Positions 18,001 through 25,592 of a stretch of 64,000 nt of DNA are shown one piece after another. Source of the stretch: Spirochaetales bacterium. GTDB lineage: Bacteria; Spirochaetota; Spirochaetia; CADAEX01. Made by a program: the position numbers and the translations under genes. Each line of letters starts with the position of its first letter. The first letter of the stretch is position 1. The notes beneath the pieces were generated by a model. That model saw only the letters and a list, made by a program, of their open reading frames with translations. It had not been told where the DNA came from and did not search any database. The stretch is from NCBI GenBank assembly GCA_024233785.1, contig JACKPD010000003.1, forward strand, positions 1 to 64,000, in the 5' to 3' direction.

Positions 18001-19573
18001 GATCGATGGGAGGATTTGTAACCTGGGCAAAAAACTGCCTGAAAAACGGATAAAGCAGCTGGGGTTTTTTTGAAAGTACTGCGAGCGGAGTATCATTTCC
18101 CATTGATATTACAGGCTCATGCCCTGTTTCCGCCATTGTTTTAAGAGTTACTGCAAAATCCTCTCCTGTATAGCCGAATACAGAAGAGAGAAGATTCACA
18201 TCCGGTTTTTCAATAATATTTTCCCCGGGAAGCTGGAGCATATTCTTGAGATCAATCTGATTTTCCCCCAGCCACTTCCGGTAAGGCTTCTGCCTGGTAA
18301 CAGATGCCTTGATTTCATTATCATAAAGGACCCTCTTTTTGGTAAAATCAACTATAACCATCCTTCCCGGAGAAAGACGTCCCGTACTTCTGATATTTTC
18401 ATCCTCAAGAGGTATGACGCCTGCTTCAGAGGCAAGTATAAACCTGTTGTCTCCTGTAATTGTCCATCTGGCAGGACGGAGCCCGTTCCTGTCAAGCGAA
18501 GCGGCTGCCATCTTTCCGTCTGTAAAAACAAGGGCAGCCGGACCGTCCCACGGCTCCATAAGGGCCGCGTGATACTGGTAAAAAGCCCGCCTGTCCTGGC
18601 TTATATGATACTCGCTGCTGAACGGCTCGGGGATCATCATCATTACCGTGTGGGCGGCGCTCCTTCCGCTCCTCAAAAGAAGTTCAAAGACATTATCAAA
18701 ACAGCCTGAATCGCTTAAAGCGTCATTGACTACTGGCATGACCTTTTCATAAAAGGGGTCCCTGCCTTCCGCGATAATTGTCTGCTCCCGTGCTTTCATC
18801 CTGCTCACATTGCCCCGGATCGTATTTATTTCCCCGTTATGCGCAATATACCTGAAAGGCTGGGCAAGCTGCCATGACGGGAATGTATTTGTGCTGTATC
18901 TCTGGTGAACTACCGCAAAGCAGCTCATGAAAAGGCTGTCAGTAAGGTCAGGATAGAACTGCTCCAGCTGAGGAGCGATAAAAAGCCCCTTGTAGACAAT
19001 TGTATATGCGGAAAAAGAAGGGATATAAAAATCTTCTATTGAATAATCCGGTTCCTCCTTTTTCTCTATGCTCCTCCTTATAATATAAAGCTCTTTTTCA
19101 AGCTCATCTCCAGAGAGCGCACCGATTTTCACGACAAGCTGCCTGACATCAGGCCTTGAGAGTTTAGCGGCCTCTCCAAGGCATTCGGGCGAAACAGGAA
19201 CACTGCGCCAGAAAAGAATTTCACCTCCGCGGCTTTTGACTATTTCTGTGATATCTTTTTCTATTTTCTCTGCCTGTGAAGGGCTGCGCGGCATAAACAG
19301 CATCCCGACACCGTATGAGTTCCGCTCAGGGAGGGTTATTCCCGACCTTACAGCTGCGGCTTTAAAAAAATCATGAGGTATCCCGGAAAGTATCCCTGCC
19401 CCGTCACCGGAATTTGGATCGCTTCCGGATGCTCCGCGGTGTTCAAGGTTTTTCAGGATCAGAAGCCCTTTTTCAATAATATCGTGGGATATTCTTCCGC
19501 TTATATCCGCAATAAAGCCGACTCCGCAGTTATCGTGCTCAAAAGAGGGGTCATAAAGTGTTTTTTCAGACAT
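15026..19573 (-). CDS. gltB: Glutamate synthase large (alpha) subunit
   Basis: 1515 residues, full length. The class II amidotransferase nucleophile is probably Cys 16 in FEHDNCGVGF, exposed after removal of a 15-residue propeptide. A central domain and an FMN/2-oxoglutarate barrel follow (GEGGQLPGYKVN, ISGHDGGTGAAP). The 3Fe-4S cysteine cluster is CLGCIMMRKCHKNSCPVG. A C-terminal GXGXG beta-helix closes the protein (GGIIAAFPPD, GATSGSAFFSG). It releases ammonia from glutamine and makes two glutamates. The ribosome site GAGGAAGGG is just upstream of the ATG. Its promoter and palindromes lie between it and nrpR, which suggests nitrogen control. Confidence 0.97.
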   Translation of the reverse strand: MSEKTLYDPSFEHDNCGVGFIADISGRISHDIIEKGLLILKNLEHRGASGSDPNSGDGAGILSGIPHDFFKAAAVRSGITLPERNSYGVGMLFMPRSPSQAEKIEKDITEIVKSRGGEILFWRSVPVSPECLGEAAKLSRPDVRQLVVKIGALSGDELEKELYIIRRSIEKKEEPDYSIEDFYIPSFSAYTIVYKGLFIAPQLEQFYPDLTDSLFMSCFAVVHQRYSTNTFPSWQLAQPFRYIAHNGEINTIRGNVSRMKAREQTIIAEGRDPFYEKVMPVVNDALSDSGCFDNVFELLLRSGRSAAHTVMMMIPEPFSSEYHISQDRRAFYQYHAALMEPWDGPAALVFTDGKMAAASLDRNGLRPARWTITGDNRFILASEAGVIPLEDENIRSTGRLSPGRMVIVDFTKKRVLYDNEIKASVTRQKPYRKWLGENQIDLKNMLQLPGENIIEKPDVNLLSSVFGYTGEDFAVTLKTMAETGHEPVISMGNDTPLAVLSKKPQLLYPFFRQFFAQVTNPPIDPLREKIVMSLMSFIGRERNLLEETPLHCRQIKLNHPVLTNDDIAKLIEIDLEGQRTEVLKMFYYCTDKCAEQLDEALSSLCLRTEEKIDMGATFVVLSDKNLEKGQIPIPALLAVSAVHNYLASKKKRQLAGLIVETGEAREVMHFAALINAGASAVNPYLAFELISYMKDNGKIEDDIKLDTAFENYIEAIKQGLLKIMSKMGISTIRSYRGAKTLEAVGLSSDFISRFFPGIVSRIGGIGLDEIASSTAERYSQAVRNAAGRRAADFPESAGTLHYRRGGEQHLMSPEAVVYLQRSVRSGDYELYKKYTEEIDNKSSRNTTLRSLFRFKKGDPVPVDEVEREDSIVKRFVSSAMSLGSLSAEAHHTLAAAMNALGSSSNSGEGGEEESRVSVKDGGGASGPVSDAGKIRQIASARFGVTSHYIANAEELQIKIAQGAKPGEGGQLPGYKVNELIASVRYSTPGVTLISPPPHHDIYSIEDLSQLIYDLKNANPEARISVKLVSEAGVGTIASGVAKAGADMVLISGHDGGTGAAPVSSVKYAGLPWELGLAETQQTLVKNSLRNKIRIQTDGQLRTGRDIAIASLLGAEEFGFGTVSLVCLGCIMMRKCHKNSCPVGIATQDEELRKRFAGKPEHLMNFMIFTARHLREIMANLGFRSLDEMTGRSDMLEIDDDNPLINERKIDLSRLVSFEPVPDEMRKSSLSGNFKREKTDFHDPVEDALIESVLAKISAGEKAVFSSDISNINRSSGARLSWHVSGKFGPRGMEDGMVTARFRGNAGQSFGAFLAGGITFFIKGSLNDYPGKGLSGGIIAAFPPDSLRFRAGKNVIAGNAALYGATSGSAFFSGMAGERFCVRNSGALAVAEGTGDHGCEYMTGGTAVILGRTGINFAAGMSGGTAYVLDEDQLFDTRCNLEMVDIEPVSLERDKKELKAIISKHADYTGSELGRNILFHWEEMWPLFVKVIPFEYGSIMRPLWEQEEKELGNGKE

Positions 19574-19585
19574 ATTCCCTTCCTC

Positions 19586-19603
19586 ACGGCAATGGCTTGC
19601 CGT
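19586..19603 (-). promoter_or_regulatory. Perfect 7-4-7 palindrome in gltB leader (possible NrpR operator)
   Basis: ACGGCAA-TGGC-TTGCCGT lies between the predicted gltB transcription start and its Shine-Dalgarno. It contains GGCA-N6-TGCC (19588-19601), the layout of known NrpR operators (GGAA-N6-TTCC in Methanococcus). As RNA it would also form a hairpin touching the ribosome site. Confidence 0.5.
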
Positions 19604-19615
19604 TTGATTTTCAGG

Positions 19616-19644
19616 AATCTAACATCACCAATATTTTTTGTCAA
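19616..19644 (-). promoter_or_regulatory. gltB promoter
   Basis: TTGACA (19644-19639), a 17-base spacer and TAGATT (19621-19616) on the minus strand give a start near 19609 and a leader of about 36 bases before the gltB ATG. Confidence 0.6.
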
Positions 19645-19744
19645 TAAAATATATCAGAAAGGGCTATTATATATTTTTATTTATAGAGTTAATGGATATA
19701 TTTTGTATATTTAATATTTAAAGAGTAGTCATTATCTACAGTTA

Positions 19745-19780
19745 CGGCAATATTGCCGCAGAATTAGGCAATTAACTGCC
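19745..19780. promoter_or_regulatory. Two adjacent GGCA/TGCC palindromes
   Basis: CGGCAATATTGCCG (19745-19758) is a perfect 14-base palindrome with GGCA-N4-TGCC. GGCA-ATTAAC-TGCC (19767-19780) repeats the N6 layout seen in the gltB leader. Both lie between the nrpR stop and the gltB promoter and are candidate repressor sites. They are not followed by a T-run, so a terminator is unlikely. Confidence 0.4.
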
Positions 19781-19797
19781 GGAAAAGCCGGAAAATG

Positions 19798-20832
19798 TTA
19801 TTTAAGCCGGTTCTTAAGCTCCCTGTAGCTGAACATATTACCGATATCCATCAGACAGGAGAGGGCCTGGGATTTTACCTCAATACCGTTTTCCTCAAGA
19901 AAAGCAACAGCATTAAGCCCTCCGGGGACAATTCCTCCCGCCCTTCCTTCGTTTACCGGTATCCCGAGCAGTTCCTTTCCGGGCCATCCTGCGGCAAGGG
20001 CGCCGCCGAGTCCGGCCGAACGTACAGCATTGTTGATATCAATAAACTCTTTTCTGCTTACGCCCGGCATTTCTATAAAACTTGCCCCAGCCCTGCCGTT
20101 TCCGGTTTCAGTGATGCCTCGAATGTCTGTCATTTTCCCCTTGATGAATATCTCAAGGGGATCGATTGTTGTCCCGTCATATTTTATTACCTCAAGGAAC
20201 CTCTGGGGCTTCATTTCCGATATTTCAAGAATGCCGCCGAATAAAGAAACAGCTGGTATGCTGTTTTTAAGAAGGACCGCATTGACGTTGATTGAGCTTA
20301 CAGTACCGATACCTGTACAGTCCCATGGTATCTTTACAGTTCCGGCAGTCTCACCCGGCCTTATTACTGTCACAAGTTCGCCCATGGTAAAACCTGATTC
20401 AAAACTTTTAGCGAGCAGGGGAACAGCAGTGGGTAAATCACTGTTTTTTACAAGAGTCACATTTATGACAATCCGTCCTGTTCCGTTCCAGATATTGTAA
20501 TCCATCCGCCAGGTCATCTCATCAATTCTTGCGGTAAGAAAACCAACCTTCTCATGTATTCTTGCAATTGAAAGTTCATCAGAGCCAAGCGGTGTAATAA
20601 GCCTTCCCAGTTTTCCCGCCCGCTCTGTAAGCCCGCTGCGGTCCATATCAAGAAGGTGAAACCTTACAGTCCTTTCACTTATGGAGCTGCCCATCCTGTT
20701 AAGCTCTTCTGTTATTACAGCGCTTGACAAAGGCTCTGGCGAGTCTTTAAGAATTTTTAATATAGAAAGTCTTTTCTTTTCAATTCCGCTGTTCACCTTT
20801 CCATTACCGCCTTGAAACCCTGATTTACTCAT
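19798..20832 (-). CDS. nrpR: NrpR-type nitrogen regulator (winged helix plus NrpR domain)
   Basis: 344 residues from the ATG at 20832. An N-terminal winged helix (about 17-85: RLSILKILKDS, SERTVRFHLLDMDRSGL) is followed by one DUF128/NrpR effector domain (about 100-335: GRIVINVTLV, GTVSSINVNAVLLKNSIP, GGLNAVAFLEENGIEV). In methanogens NrpR represses nif and glnA and is released by 2-oxoglutarate; that protein usually carries two effector domains, here there is one. It lies upstream of gltBD and diverges from a response regulator gene. Upstream in-frame codons to 21021 exist but look non-coding. No clear Shine-Dalgarno. Confidence 0.85.
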   Translation of the reverse strand: MSKSGFQGGNGKVNSGIEKKRLSILKILKDSPEPLSSAVITEELNRMGSSISERTVRFHLLDMDRSGLTERAGKLGRLITPLGSDELSIARIHEKVGFLTARIDEMTWRMDYNIWNGTGRIVINVTLVKNSDLPTAVPLLAKSFESGFTMGELVTVIRPGETAGTVKIPWDCTGIGTVSSINVNAVLLKNSIPAVSLFGGILEISEMKPQRFLEVIKYDGTTIDPLEIFIKGKMTDIRGITETGNGRAGASFIEMPGVSRKEFIDINNAVRSAGLGGALAAGWPGKELLGIPVNEGRAGGIVPGGLNAVAFLEENGIEVKSQALSCLMDIGNMFSYRELKNRLK

Positions 20833-20931
20833 GTGCCGGTTATGCGCATTGGTATTATCCGCTTCACATCTGCCCGCATCTCTCCACTTAATCTTCACAA
20901 AATAATCATTTATTATTTTCAATACTGCACA

Positions 20932-20943
20932 TATATTGTATAT
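20932..20943 (+). promoter_or_regulatory. -10 region of response regulator gene, leaderless layout
   Basis: TATATT (20932-20937) lies six bases before the ATG at 20944, and no Shine-Dalgarno is present. The -35 (TTTATT, 20909-20914, spacer 17) is weak. Confidence 0.35.
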
Positions 20944-21648
20944 ATGGCAAGAATATATATTGTTGAGGATAACGATGCAATAAGCGAAGCGGTAAAAGGT
21001 TATCTTGAGCTTAACGAGCATGAAGTTGTCAGGTTCGCAAAACTTGACGGGGTAATTGACTCTGTCAGTAAAAAACAGCCGGATTTAATTATTATTGACA
21101 TAATGCTGCCTGACGGCAGCGGGTTTAACCTCGCGAAACAGATCAGGAAAAAAAATGATATCCCGTTTATTTTTCTTACAGCAAGGGACCAGGAATCAGA
21201 CAGGATCACAGGGTTTGAGATCGGGGCTGATGACTATGTTGTAAAGCCTTTTTCACCGCGGGAACTGGTACTGAGGGTTGAGGCAGTCCTGAAGCGGACC
21301 CATAAGCCGGCCGGACCTGAGGCAAAAGGGAGAAACGGGAAATCAGTCTGGACCCTTGACGGAATGACGCTTAAAATTGATGAGGAGAGCCACACCTTAA
21401 CGGAAAACGGGGAAACAGTGGACCTTACCGCGGCGGAATGGAAAATAACAGATTACCTTGCCGGCAATGCCGGGATACTTCTTTCAAGGGAAAAGATACT
21501 TGGAGAATGCCTTGATTATTTCTATGAAGGCTCTGAGAGGACTGTCGATACGCACATAAAAAATATAAGGTCAAAAATGAAAAACCAGAACTGGATAAAA
21601 ACAGTCAGGGGGTTCGGCTACAGGTTTGACGGAAAGATATCAGGATAG
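20944..21648 (+). CDS. OmpR/PhoB-family response regulator
   Basis: 234 residues. The receiver domain (2-118) has the acidic pair ED at the start, the phospho-acceptor Asp in IIIDIMLPDGSG (about 51), Thr in FLTARD and Lys in VVKPFSP. A C-terminal winged helix (about 135-230) has the recognition region SERTVDTHIKNIRSKM. A DNA-binding transcription factor controlled by the kinase starting three bases downstream. The ATG at 20944 fits the family N-terminus (ARIYIVEDND); an upstream in-frame start at 20833 would add 37 residues with no family match. Confidence 0.93.
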   Translation: MARIYIVEDNDAISEAVKGYLELNEHEVVRFAKLDGVIDSVSKKQPDLIIIDIMLPDGSGFNLAKQIRKKNDIPFIFLTARDQESDRITGFEIGADDYVVKPFSPRELVLRVEAVLKRTHKPAGPEAKGRNGKSVWTLDGMTLKIDEESHTLTENGETVDLTAAEWKITDYLAGNAGILLSREKILGECLDYFYEGSERTVDTHIKNIRSKMKNQNWIKTVRGFGYRFDGKISG

Positions 21649-21651
21649 GAC

Positions 21652-23070
21652 ATGGCATCATTAAAAAAGAAAATAATACTTTCCTTTTCAGCAAGTCTTG
21701 GCATATTTCTCATATTTGTATCTCTAATTATCTTTTCCGGACTTAATATTGCCATAAAAGGGTGGTACAGGGCTTCAGAGGCAAGGTACTCATCTTCTAT
21801 TGCAAGAACACTTGAAAAATTCTACAGCAGATCTGATGATTTTTCGGCTCAAGGTATAAGGGAGGCCCTTGAGCAGTATCTCGGGGAGAGGTTCTCGCTT
21901 ATTGTTTTCTCACCGGACGGTAATATTATACTTTCGCATAATATAAAGAGAAACCGGATCCCTCCCGGCATGATGATGCCTCCTCCCCAGATGGGACCCG
22001 GCGGGCCTGGAATGAACAGGAGGGATGGACCGGGGATGATGATGCCTGATTTTTTCAAGGCTCTTACCCCGGTCATACTGCAGGGCCGTACTGCCGCGTA
22101 TATCTGGGTAAAATCAGCGAGGTTTGAGACAGAGGACAACCTTAACCGCAGGCTGCTTCAGGCGGTATTCCTTACGCTGTTTATCGGAATCACATTATCT
22201 GTCGGGGCCGCGATACTTTCAACATCGCTTATTTCAGGAAAAATCACAAAAGAGGCATCCGCTGTTTCGGGCGGGCTTGAAAAGCTCGCAGCCGGAAGCC
22301 GGGATGTACAATTCCCTGACGGCAGTTCCAATGAGATTGCGACAATAAGCAAAAGCGCGCTTATACTGCAGGAGAGGCTTTCCGGCGAAGAAAGGGCGCG
22401 AAAACAGTGGACACAGGATATTGCCCACGATTTAAGGACCCCTACAACTGCAATAAAAGCGCAGCTTGAAGCCATGGCAGACGGTGTACTCAAACCGGAC
22501 AGAAGGAGACTTGAGATGCTGCTCGCGGAAGTGGGAAGGCTCGAGCATCTTATCGAGGACATGAACCGGCTCACAAATATTGAATCTCCGGAAGCCTCAC
22601 TTGCCTTTTCAGATATTTCATCAGGAGAACTTGCAGATGTATTAAGGGAAAGGTTCGCGGCCGGGGCTAAGGAAAAAGGGATTAACCTTCAGATTGAAAA
22701 TGATGATTTTATAATCAGATGCGATATAAACCTTTTAACACGGGCTTTAAGCAACCTTGTACAGAACAGCATACAGTACAGTCAGGAAGGGGCAAAAATC
22801 AGGATTTCAATATCCCGGTCCGGCAGCAGCGCTGTTATTTCTGTGGAAAATCCGGGAGAAATACCTGAAAATGAAATAAAGAGAATCTTCGACCGGCTTT
22901 ACAGGGGCGAGTTCAGCAGATCGACAAGGGGATCAGGACTCGGGCTGACAATAGCAAAGGCCGCGGTAGAAAAACACGGAGGAGCTATTGCAGCGGAAAA
23001 TACCGGAAATGCAGGGGAAAGGTCTGTCAGGTTCACGGTAATAATACCTTCTTCCCCGGCAAACCGGTAA
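21652..23070 (+). CDS. Sensor histidine kinase with Met-rich periplasmic domain
   Basis: 472 residues: membrane helix 8-32, extracytoplasmic sensor of about 130 residues, second helix about 165-188, HAMP, HisKA with phospho-acceptor in AHDLRTPTTAIKAQ (about 261) and a HATPase domain with N, G1 and G2 boxes (NLVQNSIQYS, GSGLGLTIAK). Residues 103-132 of the sensor are very rich in Met, Pro and Gly (eight Met), a pattern found in copper or silver binding sites. Partner of the adjacent OmpR-type regulator, with which it forms an operon (AGGA box before the ATG). Signal unknown; metal sensing is inference. Confidence 0.92.
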   Translation: MASLKKKIILSFSASLGIFLIFVSLIIFSGLNIAIKGWYRASEARYSSSIARTLEKFYSRSDDFSAQGIREALEQYLGERFSLIVFSPDGNIILSHNIKRNRIPPGMMMPPPQMGPGGPGMNRRDGPGMMMPDFFKALTPVILQGRTAAYIWVKSARFETEDNLNRRLLQAVFLTLFIGITLSVGAAILSTSLISGKITKEASAVSGGLEKLAAGSRDVQFPDGSSNEIATISKSALILQERLSGEERARKQWTQDIAHDLRTPTTAIKAQLEAMADGVLKPDRRRLEMLLAEVGRLEHLIEDMNRLTNIESPEASLAFSDISSGELADVLRERFAAGAKEKGINLQIENDDFIIRCDINLLTRALSNLVQNSIQYSQEGAKIRISISRSGSSAVISVENPGEIPENEIKRIFDRLYRGEFSRSTRGSGLGLTIAKAAVEKHGGAIAAENTGNAGERSVRFTVIIPSSPANR

Positions 23071-23087
23071 GGCAGATAGCCGGACAG

Positions 23088-23738
23088 TCAGCAGGCACCA
23101 TTCAAGAACAATGATTCAAGCTCTTCCGGAGTACCGCAGTAAAAATCAGGGCCTTCTGATAATAGTTTTTCAGCTTCCTGCCAGCCGTAGCCGGCGGCGA
23201 CTGTTTTAACACCGGCTTTTTTACCCTCTGTTATATCTCCCAGGGAATCCCCGATCATGAATGTATTCTTTTTATCAAAACCGAATTTATCCATAAAAGC
23301 GGAGATCTTGACCGATTTGCTCCCTTCGTGGTCTCCTCCGGCAATTTCTGATATAAAAGAGAGAACTCCTTCCGCCTTAAGTCTTTTTTCAACTACAGCG
23401 GAATTATTGGCCGTGTTGATACAGATAATATTTCCGGCATAATGAAGGTTTTCCATCAGCCTCCCGATACCGGGGAAAAACCTGACATCGTCAGTTTTTT
23501 TATTAAATATGGCTATTATATCCTGGACATACTTTGAGACAGATTCATGCTTATCCAGTCCTGCCTGACTTAAAATAGATTCGAATGTAATATGCTCGAG
23601 GCGGCTTATCTCTTTTTTGCTGAGCCTGTAGGAAATACTGTTCATATCACCGGCATCCGCAAACGCATTTATCCATAAAGAAAGAGAATCGGCAATTACC
23701 CCGTCGTAATCAAAAATAACAAGTTTGTTTTTTATCAT
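23088..23738 (-). CDS. HAD-superfamily phosphatase, phosphoglycolate phosphatase-like
   Basis: 216 residues. HAD motif I is FDYDGVIADS (nucleophile Asp 9, acid Asp 11), motif II is INTANNSA, and motifs III/IV are in MIGDSLGDI. An alpha-helical C1-type cap sits between motifs I and II, as in Gph-like enzymes that hydrolyse small phosphate monoesters. Exact substrate unknown. AGGA is 6 bases before the ATG. It converges with the histidine kinase and diverges from the NifA-like gene. Confidence 0.85.
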   Translation of the reverse strand: MIKNKLVIFDYDGVIADSLSLWINAFADAGDMNSISYRLSKKEISRLEHITFESILSQAGLDKHESVSKYVQDIIAIFNKKTDDVRFFPGIGRLMENLHYAGNIICINTANNSAVVEKRLKAEGVLSFISEIAGGDHEGSKSVKISAFMDKFGFDKKNTFMIGDSLGDITEGKKAGVKTVAAGYGWQEAEKLLSEGPDFYCGTPEELESLFLNGAC

Positions 23739-23788
23739 AATAATCCTGTAAGTTAATTTATTAAATGCGAATCCGCAGTAAAATCAGC

Positions 23789-23817
23789 TTGATATTTCAC
23801 CTACAAATTTGTAGCAT
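23789..23817 (+). promoter_or_regulatory. Promoter of NifA-like gene with palindrome CTACA-AATT-TGTAG
   Basis: TTGATA (23789-23794), spacer 17 and TAGCAT (23812-23817) end seven bases before the ATG at 23825. A perfect 14-base palindrome CTACAAATTTGTAG (23801-23814) fills the spacer and overlaps the -10. Two copies of its TACA-N4-TGTA core also precede glnA, so it is a likely self-regulatory site. Confidence 0.6.
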
Positions 23818-23824
23818 ATATTAC

Positions 23825-25381
23825 ATGCCAGATTCAATTCCTTCGAAACATTACAGACGTAAAATTCAGGAACTTTCCCTGCTTTTTGATATAAGCCAGA
23901 TCCTGCAGAAAAGCGAAAACATGCAGACGGCCCTTTCTCCCATAATAAAGCACACTGTCCAGACGATGGAGATGCTTCAGGGGGCCATCACACTGCTTAA
24001 CAGGCATTCAAGGGAAATATCAATTGAGGCATCATACGGAATCAGTGAAGTTTTTGCGGAAAAAATCAAATACAAGGTAGGCGAAGGGATAACAGGTAAA
24101 GTTATTGAGACGGGTGAGCCGATTACAATTGAAAATGTCTCGGGCAATCCTCTTTTTCTGGACAAGACAGAATCAAGGAAAAAATGGAAAAATCAGTCTT
24201 TTATCTGTATTCCCGTGAAAATAGGGACAGAAACCATTGGAACGATAAGCTGCCAGAGACAAACCTCGGAAGGGTTCAGCATTGAAGAGGACGCAAAACT
24301 CCTTTCCATAATCGGTTCAATGATTGCCCTCGCCGCCGAACTCAGGAGAACATACCAGGAGGAACAGGAAAAGCTCAAACATGAAAACGAAAGACTCCAG
24401 AACGCGCTTAAGAACAAATTCAAGCCCAAGAACATAATAGGAAGTTCAACAGCGATGCAGGAAGTTTTTGACCTTATTGCTCAGGTTTCAGGGAGCGAGG
24501 CGACTGTCCTTATAAGGGGAGAAAGCGGTACCGGGAAAGAACTTATAGCAAACGCGATCCACTACAACAGCAGACGGGCCGATATGCCCCTGATAAAGGT
24601 AAACTGCGCGGCCCTGCCGGAAACAATTATTGAAAGCGAACTGTTCGGCCACGAAAAAGGGGCTTTTACAGGGGCCCTTTCTACAAGGAAGGGACGCTTT
24701 GAGCTTGCTGACGGGGGAACAATATTCCTGGATGAAATCGGGGACCTCTCCCCGACAACACAGGTAAAACTTCTGAGAATTCTTCAGGAAAAAGAGTTTG
24801 AAAGGGTCGGGGGAAATGAGACAATCAAATCCAGTGTAAGGATTATTGCAGCGACAAACAGGGATCTTGAAAAACTCCTCACAGAGGGGAAATTCAGGGA
24901 AGACCTTTATTACAGGCTTAATGTTTTCCCGGTACACGTACCCCCTTTAAGATCGAGGAAAAGCGATATAATGCTTCTTGCAGACTATTTTACAGAAAAA
25001 TACAGCAAAAAAAACAATAAGGACATTAAAAGGATATCAACTCCCGCGATTCAGCTCCTTACAAGCTACCACTGGCCCGGGAATGTTAGAGAGCTTGAAA
25101 ACTGCATTGAACGGGCAGTCCTTATAAGCACGGATGATGTGATCCACGGAAATCACCTGCCTCCGAGTCTTCAGAGCGCTGAATCTACCGGAACTGAAAT
25201 CCACAATACGCTTCAGCAGGCTATTGATGAACTTGAGAAGGAAATGATCCTCGACGCGCTTAAATCAAGCCATGGAAATATGACCAAAGCGGCAAAAATG
25301 CTCGGCATCAGCGAGAGGATAATGGGCTTAAGAAAAAGCAAATTCGGTATAAACCCGAAAACACTCACCCGTGAAAAATAA
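23825..25381 (+). CDS. NifA-like sigma-54-dependent activator (GAF, AAA+, Fis-type HTH)
   Basis: 518 residues. GAF sensor domain about 15-175, then a coiled linker, then a sigma-54 AAA+ domain about 205-440 with Walker A GESGTGKE, the sigma-54 contact loop GAFTGA (in EKGAFTGALS) and Walker B GGTIFLDEIGDL. A C-terminal Fis-type helix-turn-helix (NMTKAAKMLGISERIMGLRKS) completes it. Domain order matches NifA rather than NtrC, since there is no receiver domain. It drives open-complex formation at -24/-12 promoters; the nearest is the consensus one before glnA. Start chosen at 23825; an upstream start at 23765 has no family match. Confidence 0.92.
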   Translation: MPDSIPSKHYRRKIQELSLLFDISQILQKSENMQTALSPIIKHTVQTMEMLQGAITLLNRHSREISIEASYGISEVFAEKIKYKVGEGITGKVIETGEPITIENVSGNPLFLDKTESRKKWKNQSFICIPVKIGTETIGTISCQRQTSEGFSIEEDAKLLSIIGSMIALAAELRRTYQEEQEKLKHENERLQNALKNKFKPKNIIGSSTAMQEVFDLIAQVSGSEATVLIRGESGTGKELIANAIHYNSRRADMPLIKVNCAALPETIIESELFGHEKGAFTGALSTRKGRFELADGGTIFLDEIGDLSPTTQVKLLRILQEKEFERVGGNETIKSSVRIIAATNRDLEKLLTEGKFREDLYYRLNVFPVHVPPLRSRKSDIMLLADYFTEKYSKKNNKDIKRISTPAIQLLTSYHWPGNVRELENCIERAVLISTDDVIHGNHLPPSLQSAESTGTEIHNTLQQAIDELEKEMILDALKSSHGNMTKAAKMLGISERIMGLRKSKFGINPKTLTREK

Positions 25382-25422
25382 TACATTCATGTATATTAAT
25401 ACCATTTTCCTACAATAATGTA
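25382..25422 (+). promoter_or_regulatory. Two TACA-N4-TGTA sites upstream of glnA (candidate activator binding sites)
   Basis: TACA-TTCA-TGTA (25382-25393, inside ATACAT-TC-ATGTAT) and TACA-ATAA-TGTA (25411-25422) are 29 bases apart centre to centre. They lie about 140-170 bases before the expected glnA start, normal for sigma-54 enhancer sites. The same core is in the promoter of the NifA-like gene. Confidence 0.6.
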
Positions 25423-25440
25423 TTTTTACAGGATTTAAGT

Positions 25441-25459
25441 TTTTACCAAAACGGTAAAA
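25441..25459. repeat. Inverted repeat TTTTACC-N5-GGTAAAA upstream of glnA
   Basis: Perfect 7-base arms with a 5-base centre, about 108 bases before the expected glnA start. It could be a second regulator's operator. A short direct repeat CTGCCTGCC also occurs at 25482 and 25516. Confidence 0.45.
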
Positions 25460-25531
25460 TTAATATATCAATAAGCAGTAACTGCCTGCCTTACAACAAC
25501 TTATATCAATATTACCTGCCTGCCGGCATCA

Positions 25532-25547
25532 TGGCACGTTTTTTGCA
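25532..25547 (+). promoter_or_regulatory. Sigma-54 (-24/-12) promoter of glnA
   Basis: TGGCAC-GTTTT-TTGCA matches the sigma-54 consensus exactly, with GG and GC ten bases apart. The start would be near 25558. The adjacent gene encodes a matching GAFTGA activator. Confidence 0.88.
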
Positions 25548-25592
25548 TTATATATAACAGAACAATCTGACTGGAGGTCATTTTTATAACTT

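Noticed and set aside
18119..18709. 196-codon open frame opposite gltB
   Set aside because: Antisense to a conserved enzyme with no domain or start signal; other long antisense frames (for example 13789-14232 and 54193-54651) were rejected in the same way.
19745..19797. Terminator for nrpR
   Set aside because: Several short GC-rich palindromes are present, but no T-run follows on the minus strand; operators fit better.
20833..20943. N-terminal extension of the response regulator and of NrpR into their shared intergenic region
   Set aside because: Both frames are open, but the extensions do not match the families and would overlap each other; the internal ATGs at 20944 and 20832 fit.
25441..25459. 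Reading the TTTTACC-N5-GGTAAAA repeat as an NrpR site
   Set aside because: The half-sites are in the opposite order (TACC ... GGTA) with spacing 5, not GGNN-N6-NNCC.
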